A stretch of 64,000 nt of DNA from Vibrio caribbeanicus ATCC BAA-2122 (GTDB lineage Bacteria > Pseudomonadota > Gammaproteobacteria > Enterobacterales > Vibrionaceae). The notes below the pieces were generated by a model. The model made no database searches. It saw only the letters and a list, made by a program, of their open reading frames with translations, and was not told where the DNA came from. Of this stretch, positions 36,690 to 45,672 are shown one piece after another. Numbering within the stretch: position 1 is the first letter of the stretch; every line of letters starts with the position of its first letter. The stretch covers positions 1 through 64,000 of the forward strand of contig NZ_AEIU01000003.1 of assembly GCF_000165125.1 (NCBI RefSeq), read 5' to 3'. Both the position numbers and the translations under genes were made by a program.

Positions 36690-36890
36690 AACCTCCTTGA
36701 ACTTGGCATAGCGAGTTGCTTACAGATTGTTTGAGAATGAAATTGTTGCTGTGGCAAACCAAAAGGGAGAGTTGATTTATAGGCTTCGTGACCAATTTTC
36801 GATTAAGGCGACTAACGCTTCAAATCGTCACCCTGCCTGAAAAACAATCCATTCTCGCTAATCCTAACATCTTGATGTAAGTTGGGTATA
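36690..36890 (-). repeat. Diverged copy of the TATACCCAAGT repeat
   Basis: Related to the right-hand part of the copy at 34350 (ACAGATTGTTTGAGAATGAAAT...GCTGTGGC; TTCAAATCGTCACCCTGCCTG...AAACAATCCATTCTCGCTAATCCTAACATCTTGATG) and ending TTGGGTATA at 36890, with many substitutions. It is older than the near-identical copies and abuts the truncated transporter. Confidence 0.6.
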
Positions 36891-36926
36891 AAACACACAA
36901 TTATAAATTCGAAGATATAACGTTCT

Positions 36927-38261
36927 ATGAAACTAAAAGAAATCCTTGAAATCCCAAATGTCCGTTACTTCCTAATGTTTCGATGTAGCTATTTTGCAAG
37001 ATTTTATTATCCTATATTTACTCTACTCTATTTAGATTATGGATTGAGCCTTTCTCAATTTGCCATGCTAAATGTTATATGGGCTGCAACCATCGTCATT
37101 TCTGAAGTCCCCTCTGGTGCTTTTGCTGATACTTTGGGAAGAAAGAAGCTAGTTGTTTTATCATCCTTCATTATGTTTATCGAAATAGCAATGATTGCTT
37201 TTGTCCCAACAGGCAATACCACGCTAGTCTTTGGTGTCTTTTTGATCAACAGAATACTAAGTGGTTTAGCTATGTCTCTCGCAAGCGGTGCTGATGAAGC
37301 CCTAGCATACGACACACTCAAGGAGCAAGGTAAAGAGTCTGCTTGGCCACAAGTTTTACAAGTTCAACTCCGTATCGCTTCCACGGTCGGTATTATTGTC
37401 ACTCTCGTAGGAGCAGCAATGTATGATGTACATTTCATGGCAAATCTATATCAACTCGTTGGGCTACCAGCACCTGAAAATACTCGAGACCTGATGCGTA
37501 TACCCGTCTATGCAACGCTGTTAGTGGCTGTGGTAGCTATTTATGCGGCATTAAATATGAGAGAGGAGAAAACCAGCTTCACCTCAAACAACAGTCGATG
37601 CGAAACCCTCTCAGCAAGCTTAAAGTTAACATTCAGCGCTGGAAAGTGGGTGCTATCCACACCTTATGTATTATTTATTATGCTTTATTACAGCTTGTTC
37701 GAGCATACATCACGAATGTTTTTGACCATGGACAGCCAATACTATCGCTCTATTGATATTCCGATTCTTTACTTTGGCTTTATTGGTGCGGGGATCAGTG
37801 TAGTAAAAATTATATTGGCTGGGCATAGCCGACGGTTGGCAGAACGAATGGAGCCAAAAGCTTTCATTGCCATAATGGGGCTGGCAACAATGGTTTCCTA
37901 TTACTGGATCAGCCTAGGTTGGTCAATTTATGGAGTGATCCCTGCTCTCATACTGATTTTTATTATAATGACTATGAATATATTCGTGAGCTATCATTTG
38001 AATAAAAAAACTGAATCTCATAACAGGGCAACTGTCCTCAGTTTTAAAGGATTAATGTTTAATCTCGGTTACGGTTTTATCGGGGCCCTGTATGCATATT
38101 ATTATAAATTAATCTCTCAAAATTACTCGACAGAAGAAATAGAAAGAAACATTAGCTTTTTAGATTCATTATCCGCATTTTTCTATTACTTCACATTACT
38201 ATTTTTATTAATAAGCCTGTATTTTTTCATTAAAAACAAGCGTAATAAAGTGTTCGAATAA
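36927..38261 (+). CDS. MFS transporter
   Basis: A 444-residue inner-membrane protein with about 12 hydrophobic segments. The loop 2-3 signature of the major facilitator superfamily is present as GAFADTLGRKKLVVLSSF, after VISEVPS in helix 2. The remaining sequence gives no substrate; similar proteins are annotated only as MFS permeases. The N-terminus MKLKEILEIPNVRYFLMFRC is short and cytoplasmic. It is a single gene, converging on a VirK-like gene across a shared hairpin. Its upstream region is made of repeat sequence ending at 36890, so its promoter may lie in or beside the repeat. Confidence 0.85.
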   Translation: MKLKEILEIPNVRYFLMFRCSYFARFYYPIFTLLYLDYGLSLSQFAMLNVIWAATIVISEVPSGAFADTLGRKKLVVLSSFIMFIEIAMIAFVPTGNTTLVFGVFLINRILSGLAMSLASGADEALAYDTLKEQGKESAWPQVLQVQLRIASTVGIIVTLVGAAMYDVHFMANLYQLVGLPAPENTRDLMRIPVYATLLVAVVAIYAALNMREEKTSFTSNNSRCETLSASLKLTFSAGKWVLSTPYVLFIMLYYSLFEHTSRMFLTMDSQYYRSIDIPILYFGFIGAGISVVKIILAGHSRRLAERMEPKAFIAIMGLATMVSYYWISLGWSIYGVIPALILIFIIMTMNIFVSYHLNKKTESHNRATVLSFKGLMFNLGYGFIGALYAYYYKLISQNYSTEEIERNISFLDSLSAFFYYFTLLFLLISLYFFIKNKRNKVFE

Positions 38262-38262
38262 A

Positions 38263-38283
38263 TAAGGGTGATAATCACCCTTA
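38263..38283. terminator. Bidirectional terminator between MFS and VirK-like genes
   Basis: TAAGGGTG ATAAT CACCCTTA hairpin, two bases after one stop (38261) and three before the other (38286). Confidence 0.8.
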
Positions 38284-38285
38284 CT

Positions 38286-39089
38286 CTATACTTCCAAAGT
38301 ATCTAAGAACTCATAACGCTTTTTATACATTTTCCTTTTAGTTCTTGATAAGGCTGCTAAATCTTTTCTCGATTGACTCAGTGGTATTTGATAAAAATTC
38401 ACATCCAAGCTCTGGCCACCATGTTCTTTCCAATAGCTATCAAAATCAAAGTTTATATTACCGTATCGAATTGAAGAGTACGTATGTTTTTTATTCTTTA
38501 TTCCAAGAATTTCATTTATACCTTTATCTTTTAACCATAAACGCAGCACCTCTAGAATAAGAGATTTAGGCCTCAGACCGAACAGACCTTTGGTTATCTT
38601 TTTTGAAAAGCCACCATCATGTTCAGGCCCCTGTACACCGCCGACATAGGCCCTACCATCATAGATGGTAAAGGAAATAACATAGAAATTCTGAATATTA
38701 TCTGTCAGTCTTAAGGTGAGCTCACCTTCTTTCCAATATCTGGGTTCATAAGACAGAATAAACTGATAAGAATCCTCACCTACCGTCAGATCTCTGATAG
38801 GTAAACCACTATCATATACTGCCATTAGGTGATTGTCTTCAACCCAATCATGGTGTTGAGATATCATATCCATAGCAACTTTCTTGTCGAGAGCTAACGC
38901 CATATATGGTCGCATGGCTTTGGTGTAGAACTCCGAGTGATTTTGTATAATTAAATTAGCTACTCTCGGATTCATAGAAGTATATAAGTGTTTGAGATAT
39001 CGATAATAATATAATGCTCTAACTATGAATTTAGTTTGCTTATATTTATTCTCTGGATACGATATTTTTGATAATTCTTTAATATTCAT
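38286..39089 (-). CDS. VirK/YbjX family protein (DUF535)
   Basis: A 267-residue member of DUF535 (PF04393), the family of Shigella VirK and E. coli YbjX, linked in other bacteria to envelope stress and resistance to antimicrobial peptides. Seen: LILSYEP-like QFILSYEPRYWKEGELTLRL, YVISFTIYDGRAYVGGVQGP, and the C-terminal Y.KRYEFLDTL tail. No signal peptide or clear membrane helix. Alone on its strand, with about 320 A+T-rich bases upstream that may hold its promoter. Confidence 0.88.
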   Translation of the reverse strand: MNIKELSKISYPENKYKQTKFIVRALYYYRYLKHLYTSMNPRVANLIIQNHSEFYTKAMRPYMALALDKKVAMDMISQHHDWVEDNHLMAVYDSGLPIRDLTVGEDSYQFILSYEPRYWKEGELTLRLTDNIQNFYVISFTIYDGRAYVGGVQGPEHDGGFSKKITKGLFGLRPKSLILEVLRLWLKDKGINEILGIKNKKHTYSSIRYGNINFDFDSYWKEHGGQSLDVNFYQIPLSQSRKDLAALSRTKRKMYKKRYEFLDTLEV

Positions 39090-39407
39090 AAATTTTACTT
39101 CATATGCTGCAGAATCCTTTTTTCTTTAATATGTAATAACTTATCAACCTTCTTTTATTGAGAGGGTGATAGCTTTTCCATTTACTTTTTTCGAGAATAC
39201 TCTGTTGTTTCTACATTATGTCAGAAACACGTCAAAATGTATACATAGTGAAAATCATAACCTTAATTTAATATTTAAACTACTAATATTAACAATTTAC
39301 ATGCATATGAAACTCTTAAAATAATAATGTTTATTTAAATAACCTAATTGCATATGACTATTAATGGCAAATGTTAGGCTTTATTTTATTATTATATAAA
39401 TCAACAA
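39090..39407. other. AT-rich intergenic region
   Basis: About 320 bases between two minus-strand genes. Strongly A+T-rich with GCATATGA (39303, 39350) repeated; no ORF, terminator or operator that I can name. Confidence 0.4.
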
Positions 39408-40301
39408 TTAAGAATCACTTAACTTATCGATAATCCAGTTAATTTTTTTATCCTTATCCCTAGTTTTATGCCAATATAATTTAACCTGATAGTTTGGAAC
39501 ATCGATCGGTAAAGGTGATACATTAATAGGAAGTACATCACTAATGTAAGTGGCGTACTTTCTGGGCATCGCTAACAGATATGAAGTACCAATCAAAAAT
39601 GTCGGTGCTGATAAAACACTGGGAGATTTAACAGCAACTTGTCTCCTCTTCTTCATTTTTGATAGTGTAATATCCAGTATTCCCCTTACTTCATTCCACG
39701 GCGTAACAAGTATATGGCTGTAATGGAGAAAAGCATCAAGATCGAATTCACCTTTTAAAGGGTGAGATCGACAACGCGCACATACATACTCATCTTCAAA
39801 CCATACCTTGTTCGAAAAACTCTCAAAATGCTCGAATTCATGGGCAAAACCACATACTAAATCAAGTGTACCTTCTCTGAGAGCTTGCTCAGGTAATCGT
39901 TCTTCCAATTGGTGCAATTCAATTTTAATATTGGGATAGTCTCTACTGACGCTCGAGATAAAAGAACTCATACACCAACTTGTATAATCGGTAACCGCAA
40001 TACGAAAAACATGTCTTTCATGTGGACTGAACTGAACCTTAGATTCGATCCCTTTTGTGATTAAATCTAAACCTTTTAGCATATCATCAGCAACGGTTTT
40101 GGAATACTCGGTTGGAAGCATAACGTTTCCAACTCTCACAAATACGTCATCATTTAAACTTTCTCTAAGCCTTTGCAGAGCATGGCTACATGCAGACTGG
40201 CTAAGATGTAATTTATCAGCTGTCTCTTTCACGGATCGGGTCTGGTACAAGACACAAAATAGACGTATTAAGTTCAGATCAATGTTCAAAGCCTTACTCA
40301 T
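39408..40301 (-). CDS. LysR-family transcriptional regulator
   Basis: A 297-residue LysR protein: N-terminal winged helix-turn-helix (LNLIRLFCVLYQTRSVKETADKLHLSQSACSHALQRLRE) and a C-terminal effector domain. The N-terminal part resembles the LeuO/NodD-like subgroup (DLNLIRLF.VL...RSV..AA..L). It is divergent from a GNAT gene across about 145 bases, which might be its target. No metabolic hint nearby. Effector unknown. Confidence 0.88.
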   Translation of the reverse strand: MSKALNIDLNLIRLFCVLYQTRSVKETADKLHLSQSACSHALQRLRESLNDDVFVRVGNVMLPTEYSKTVADDMLKGLDLITKGIESKVQFSPHERHVFRIAVTDYTSWCMSSFISSVSRDYPNIKIELHQLEERLPEQALREGTLDLVCGFAHEFEHFESFSNKVWFEDEYVCARCRSHPLKGEFDLDAFLHYSHILVTPWNEVRGILDITLSKMKKRRQVAVKSPSVLSAPTFLIGTSYLLAMPRKYATYISDVLPINVSPLPIDVPNYQVKLYWHKTRDKDKKINWIIDKLSDS

Positions 40302-40445
40302 GTTTATTATTCATTTTACAACTGCATATAATGCATTTCATTCATTATAAAATGTAGCTTACACTCGTTACCTATCCTGTCAATACGTACCCTCTTTCAT
40401 GCTATGAAGAAAGAAAATAGGACATATAAAAGTGAGGAAAATAAG

Positions 40446-40928
40446 ATGAGTAATATTTGTGTAAGGGAAGCTAAAATAGAAGATGCGTCGTTAATCCTTG
40501 GTTTCATCAAGGAACTGGCAGACTATGAAAAAGCGCCTCATGAAGTAAAAGCCTCGGTATCAGACATTGAAGAAAAACTGTTTTCTGATGATTCAACAAC
40601 ACATGCATTGATCTGTACCCTCAACGATGAACCTATAGGCTTTGCAGTGTATTTTTATAATTTCTCAACTTGGCTAGGTAAAAATGGACTTTATTTAGAG
40701 GACCTGTACATCAGTCAAAAGCACCGAAAGCTAGGCGCTGGGAAAACGCTAATTAAGCACCTTGCCAATCTCGCCGTACAGAATAAATGTGGAAGGTTTG
40801 AATGGTGTGTATTGGACTGGAACACTCCAGCAATAAACTTCTACAAGTCCATAGGTGCTATTGCTCAAGATGAATGGACGATCTATCGCCTAAGCGGGAG
40901 AAACTTAGTCTCATTTGCAAAAAGTTAA
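40446..40928 (+). CDS. GNAT acetyltransferase (diamine acetyltransferase-like)
   Basis: A 160-residue GNAT protein starting MSNICVREAKIEDASLILGF. The acetyl-CoA loop is QKHRKLGAGKTLIKHL, and GLYLEDLYI...RFEWCVLDWNTPAINFYKSIGA is characteristic of the spermidine/spermine (SSAT) and thialysine acetyltransferase group. I use ATG 40446, preceded by GTGAGGAAAA, rather than the in-frame ATG at 40404, which adds a non-conserved lysine-rich head. Possible target of the divergent LysR regulator. Confidence 0.85.
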   Translation: MSNICVREAKIEDASLILGFIKELADYEKAPHEVKASVSDIEEKLFSDDSTTHALICTLNDEPIGFAVYFYNFSTWLGKNGLYLEDLYISQKHRKLGAGKTLIKHLANLAVQNKCGRFEWCVLDWNTPAINFYKSIGAIAQDEWTIYRLSGRNLVSFAKS

Positions 40929-40948
40929 CCACTAAAAAGAAATAAGGC

Positions 40949-40975
40949 AAGGTGGTGTTTGGAACACCACCTTGT
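40949..40975. terminator. Bidirectional terminator between GNAT and RND genes
   Basis: CAAGGTGGTGTT TGG AACACCACCTTG, a 12-bp perfect stem between convergent stops at 40928 and 40999. Confidence 0.88.
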
Positions 40976-40998
40976 CAATTATAATATCTTGTACTGCC

Positions 40999-43900
40999 TT
41001 AGCGTTTTCGACCAAAACACAATACATAAGTTGCGGGAATAACCAAAAGCACGACAGGGAGAGAAAACAGTAACCCATATCCCAAAGTCAGCGACATTGG
41101 TCCCATAAAGACATCTGTCCCACCTAAACCATAAGCCAAAGGAATGACACCCGCGACTGTGGTCAAAGATGTCATAACAATCGGACGTAGACGCTCGGTT
41201 GTACCTTCAATCACGGCTTCTTTTACATCAAGCCCATATTTTCTCAGTTCATTAATTCGACTGATTAACACAAGGGAATTGTTGACTACAACACCTGTCA
41301 TCCCCAATACCCCAATGAGACCAAATAATGACATAGGCTGACCATGGACAACCAAAGCCATCAATGATGCGATAATAGCAAATGGAATTACAGCCATAAC
41401 CATGAAAGGTTGAGCAAGTGAGTTGAACATAATGGCTAACACAAAATAGATAGCAATCATTGCCGCAGGGAAAACGATCATAAAACCACTCATGGTCTCA
41501 TTCGTTGTCTCTGCCTCACCGCCGACTTCGATAATGACATTGGGTGAATACTGCCCATTGAGCGATGTAATTAACTGTTCAGCAAGTTCAACGGAACCAA
41601 CATCGTCGTTAATTAAATTACCTGAAACCGTCACGTCACGTTCACCATTATAATGTTTGATAAGACGAGGCGTCTGAATCGTCTCCACATCTGCCAAACG
41701 ACTTAATGGTAGACTTTGTCCCTGAGTCGTGTAAATTTTTGTCGAACTCAACTGTTCAACGCTCCGATACTCCTTATCAAGCAGAACTCTAATATCAACT
41801 TCTTGGTCACCTAACCATGTTGAGCTTACTTTATCACCATCAAAACTCACGCGCAGCGCATTAGATAAATCACTAACACTAAGATCATACCTCGCTAGCC
41901 AGTGATATTGAGGTATCACATTTAATTGCGACTCTTTTAGTGACTCACTGTGATTTACACTAGTAACGTTAGGGTTCTCTGCAAGCCATTTAACCACTAA
42001 ATCAACCGCATGATTACGTTCTTCCTCTGAACCAGCCAAAACACGCACTTCAACGGGCTCTCCTGGTGGTGGTCCTCCCGCATCAACCGTAAACTTGACG
42101 AAGACTTCATTTGAAATCGAATCCAAATCCGCGGTTAATTGTCGAATAATGTCTTCCGCTTTTCGGTTACGATCATCATAATTTGTCAAATTAATCACAC
42201 CGCTGGATACTGGTGATGAGTAGGTTAATTCATAGCTCACTAGTTCGTCATCAGGCAACGCCATAATTGCGCTCTCAAGCTGTTTGTGCATACTAACGAC
42301 TGTCTCAAGCGGCGTTCCCGCTTCTACCTCCGTATATACTTCAATATACTTTCCAGCTTCTGTTGGAAAAATATCAACATTGAGTGTCGAAACCAAGAAG
42401 CCCGATGTAACGAGGGCAATTAGAGCCGTAACAATGACAGACTTCTTGTAAAGTAAACTTTTACCGAGCAGCCTTCGATAGCCTTCTGTAATTACCGCTA
42501 AGCGGTTTTTATCTACATTATTTTGGTCATCACCGTTGGACTTGGCTGTTGAAGAGGCAAGGTGAGCAGGAAGAGTTAATGTGCATTCTAAAAATGAAAA
42601 CACCAGTGCTGCAATGACTGTAATTGGTATTACAGCGATGGCTTTACCCATGGTTCCAGGAATAAACATCATTGGTATAAAAACCAATGCTGTCGTGACT
42701 AAGCTTGCCATCAAAGGTTTAATTACTTTTCGTGTCCCTGAGAGGGCAGCATCTAATCCCGTTTTTCCTGACTCTTTCTCTTGATAAATACTTTCCGCAA
42801 TAATCACAGAGTCATCAACGATGATCCCCATCACTAACAAAAGTGCAGCGAGTGTTATGCTATCAAGATCTAAACCGACCACTGGTAATACAATTAAAAT
42901 GCCAAATACGCAAAATGGAATAGAGACCGAAACCCAAAATGCGATTCTGCGCTGTAAAATTAAACTCAGAATAATCAAAACAAGCACAAGACCAATAGCG
43001 CCATTTGTCGAGACAATAGAGAACTTCTCAGCCATATCGTCACCAAGGTTTAAACCCGTTTGAAAAACGAACTGCCCCTCTAGACGCTTTTGCTCTTTAT
43101 CTAAAAGTGATTCGATACCCTCAATTGTCGAAATCACGCTAGTGTTAGCACTGTTGGTAATCGAAAATATAACCGCTTCCTTGCCATTCATTACCGATAT
43201 TTCGGTTGGGCGGGCAAAAGTATCCTTTACTTCAGCAACATCTCCGATACGAATAACTTGGCCAGAAGGCAAGGCCTTGATAACGATGTCTTTTATATCA
43301 TTTTCAGACCCAACTCTTGTCATAGTGACAATTTTTTTATCTCGTTCAGATGACTCAACCACTCCACCTGACTGAGAGAGGTTATGCTGAGAGATTGCCG
43401 TTGAAATATCACCAATTGAAATTCGGTATCGGCTGATTTTTTGAGGATTGACTTCAACCCAAAATTCTCGCAGATTAAATCCCGATAGTTTTATTCTTCC
43501 AACACCTCCGAGCGCATTGATCTTTTTCTCAAGCTGGTAGGCATAATTTTGTAACAGTTTGCTGTCTTGATTACTATCAGCAAGGCTAACACCAAAGTGA
43601 TAAACATCTAATATAGAGGTCTTCTTTTGCGTCACCGTCGGGGGAGCGTCTAAGTTCTTCGGAAAACTGCTCACCCTATCAATTGCCTGCTGAATATCTC
43701 TCAATACAGTATCTGCATCCTCACCAGGAAGGTATTCAGCTTCGATAAATGAATAGCCCTCTGACGACTGAGAAGTGAAAAAAGCAATTCCATCAACACT
43801 TCGCAGCTCTTTTTCAATAGGATTAGTAATGTTGAGCTCAATATCTTGAGCTGTCGCACCGGGGTAAAATGTCTCTATCTCAGCAGTATCCATATTCACA

Positions 43901-44016
43901 TCTGGATACTCTTGAAGGTTAATCTGTATCAGAGACATGGCCCCAGTGAATAGAACCATAATAGTTATAATTCGAGCTAAAAATGCCCGCTGAGCAAAGA
44001 AGGAGAGGAATTTCAT
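40999..44016 (-). CDS. RND-family efflux pump, inner-membrane subunit
   Basis: A 1005-residue AcrB-type proton antiporter with 12 membrane helices and two large periplasmic loops. Helix 4 has GIIVDDSVIIAESIYQ with the proton-relay Asp pair. The N-terminus (YPDVNMDTAEIETFYPGATAQDIE) and C-terminal GMTGVVVNNSLVLI, TTVAGVIPLA are typical. The adaptor gene lies 5 bases upstream. No outer-membrane channel is encoded nearby, so a TolC-type protein is presumably used. GAAGGAGTAGATACG gives a good ribosome site. Substrates unknown; a divergent two-component system probably regulates it. Confidence 0.93.
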   Translation of the reverse strand: MKFLSFFAQRAFLARIITIMVLFTGAMSLIQINLQEYPDVNMDTAEIETFYPGATAQDIELNITNPIEKELRSVDGIAFFTSQSSEGYSFIEAEYLPGEDADTVLRDIQQAIDRVSSFPKNLDAPPTVTQKKTSILDVYHFGVSLADSNQDSKLLQNYAYQLEKKINALGGVGRIKLSGFNLREFWVEVNPQKISRYRISIGDISTAISQHNLSQSGGVVESSERDKKIVTMTRVGSENDIKDIVIKALPSGQVIRIGDVAEVKDTFARPTEISVMNGKEAVIFSITNSANTSVISTIEGIESLLDKEQKRLEGQFVFQTGLNLGDDMAEKFSIVSTNGAIGLVLVLIILSLILQRRIAFWVSVSIPFCVFGILIVLPVVGLDLDSITLAALLLVMGIIVDDSVIIAESIYQEKESGKTGLDAALSGTRKVIKPLMASLVTTALVFIPMMFIPGTMGKAIAVIPITVIAALVFSFLECTLTLPAHLASSTAKSNGDDQNNVDKNRLAVITEGYRRLLGKSLLYKKSVIVTALIALVTSGFLVSTLNVDIFPTEAGKYIEVYTEVEAGTPLETVVSMHKQLESAIMALPDDELVSYELTYSSPVSSGVINLTNYDDRNRKAEDIIRQLTADLDSISNEVFVKFTVDAGGPPPGEPVEVRVLAGSEEERNHAVDLVVKWLAENPNVTSVNHSESLKESQLNVIPQYHWLARYDLSVSDLSNALRVSFDGDKVSSTWLGDQEVDIRVLLDKEYRSVEQLSSTKIYTTQGQSLPLSRLADVETIQTPRLIKHYNGERDVTVSGNLINDDVGSVELAEQLITSLNGQYSPNVIIEVGGEAETTNETMSGFMIVFPAAMIAIYFVLAIMFNSLAQPFMVMAVIPFAIIASLMALVVHGQPMSLFGLIGVLGMTGVVVNNSLVLISRINELRKYGLDVKEAVIEGTTERLRPIVMTSLTTVAGVIPLAYGLGGTDVFMGPMSLTLGYGLLFSLPVVLLVIPATYVLCFGRKR

Positions 44017-44021
44017 CGTAT

Positions 44022-44807
44022 CTACTCCTTCCCAGAACTGTCGGCTACCAAAGACAGATCCGTCGAAACATAAACGGACATACCCGGCCTAAAGTTACGA
44101 TTCAAGTTATCTATTTCAATGACTACAGGGTAACTGCCATTGTCTGACTCCAACTCCATACCTATGCGAGATACTTGAGCCTCGATCTTTTTCTTTGGTT
44201 CTGTTTCTGACCAAACAACAACACGCTGCCCTAGTTCAAAAGCTGCCAAATCATATTCACTGGCCACAAAGATGAGTGAAACTTCATCAATATTTATCAT
44301 TTCATATAGCAAGTCACCTTTGTTAACCCAAGCGCCTGATTGAACCGATTTACTCGAGATGTAACCGGCAATTTTAGATTCAATCTTGGTATTTAAAAGG
44401 TCTTTATTCGCTTGCTGATGCTGGATCTTAGCCACCGATAATTCCGCTTTAGCACTTAAGTATTCAGAGCGTGCCAAATCCAACTCACCAACAGCTAAGC
44501 TCTGCTTTTGAGTCAATTTTTGATAACGTTTATAAGTCGCTTCTCGTAATTTCAGTTTTGCCGACATAAGCGCTAAGTTCGCTTCTTCTTTACTGGCCTG
44601 AAGTTCAAAGTCATCGTCTTTTATTGTTGCAAGCATTTGGTTCATCTCTACATAATGACCAATTTGATGCTGTGCACTATCAATGACACCATCGACCTCA
44701 GCCACAACGCTCTGTTTATTAAGTCCTGAGACTTGACCTATCAACTCTATGGAATTTGCGTACGGCGTTCCGAATGTCAATAATAGAGGTATTATTAGTC
44801 TTTTCAT
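44022..44807 (-). CDS. RND efflux adaptor (membrane fusion protein)
   Basis: A 261-residue periplasmic adaptor, short for the family (usually 350-400). Signal peptide MKRLIIPLLLTFGTPYANS, a split lipoyl domain (VVAEVDGVIDSA.. and KIAGYISSKSVQSGAWVNKGDLL), an alpha-hairpin (about 70-130; SKEEANLALMSAKLKLREAT), and a beta-barrel (ELGQRVVVWSETEPKKKIEAQVSRIG). The C-terminal membrane-proximal domain is reduced or missing. No lipobox is seen. It is followed 5 bases later by the pump gene. Confidence 0.88.
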   Translation of the reverse strand: MKRLIIPLLLTFGTPYANSIELIGQVSGLNKQSVVAEVDGVIDSAQHQIGHYVEMNQMLATIKDDDFELQASKEEANLALMSAKLKLREATYKRYQKLTQKQSLAVGELDLARSEYLSAKAELSVAKIQHQQANKDLLNTKIESKIAGYISSKSVQSGAWVNKGDLLYEMINIDEVSLIFVASEYDLAAFELGQRVVVWSETEPKKKIEAQVSRIGMELESDNGSYPVVIEIDNLNRNFRPGMSVYVSTDLSLVADSSGKE

Positions 44808-44971
44808 TGGTTGGCTCCTCGAAATATTGACGCTAGTATTAATTGGCTTTTGTCAAAGCCATGTCGATACTTCTCACCAAACAGTTTCATTTTATACAAT
44901 CATCATTTTCGACAAAACTTCGACAATTGGCGTCTATAATTCTCAATGAAAAGTTTATTTAGGAGTAAGAT

Positions 44972-45658
44972 GTGTTAGAACAGAGCCGAATTCTCGTTAT
45001 TGAAGATAACCTGCAGCTTCAAAACACAATCGCTGACTTTCTCGAAGTAAAGGAAGCCCACGTCGATTTTGCAGTCGATGGAAAACAGGGATTTAAATTG
45101 GCTTCAGAGCACGATTTTGATGTCATCATTTTAGACGTCATGTTACCCAAAATGAATGGGATGCAGGTCGCTGAAAAATTGAGAGAAAACGGTGTTAGCA
45201 CTCCTATCTTGATGTTAACAGCACTCAATGGGGAACAAGATCTATTAGAGAGCTTCGGTTCGGGTGTGGATGACTTCGTGACAAAACCTTTCCAATTTCT
45301 TGAGCTAGAAGCAAGACTTAGTGCCTTAATTAAACGTAATAAAGGGTTAGTTGCCAAGAAGACCCTCTGTTATGGTCAAATCACACTCGATGAAAAATCT
45401 CGCACCGTATCCAGAGAAGGCAGACCAATTATTTTATCATCGACGTTATTCGATATACTAAGAGAGTTGGTCAACGCACAAGGAGAGATAGTCACTCGTG
45501 AAAGTTTGACGCACATGCTGTGGGGCAATGACACCCCCGATACCGATTTGTTGCGCAGCCATATCTACCTGCTAAGGAATACGCTCGACAAGCCCTTTGA
45601 GTTTGCAATGTTGAGAACGGTTCCAAGACACGGTTACCAATTAACTTTACCCAATTAA
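44972..45658 (+). CDS. OmpR-family response regulator
   Basis: A 228-residue regulator with receiver domain (ILVIEDN acidic pocket, phospho-acceptor in VIILDVMLPKMNG, Lys in FVTKPF) and a C-terminal winged helix (LTHMLWGNDTPDTDLLRSHIYLLRNTLDKPF...VPRHGYQL). GTG start with AGGAGT upstream. It forms an operon with the kinase 14 bases downstream and is divergent from the RND adaptor across 164 bases, so it probably controls that pump. Confidence 0.93.
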   Translation: MLEQSRILVIEDNLQLQNTIADFLEVKEAHVDFAVDGKQGFKLASEHDFDVIILDVMLPKMNGMQVAEKLRENGVSTPILMLTALNGEQDLLESFGSGVDDFVTKPFQFLELEARLSALIKRNKGLVAKKTLCYGQITLDEKSRTVSREGRPIILSSTLFDILRELVNAQGEIVTRESLTHMLWGNDTPDTDLLRSHIYLLRNTLDKPFEFAMLRTVPRHGYQLTLPN

Positions 45659-45672
45659 AATTCAAACCCTTA

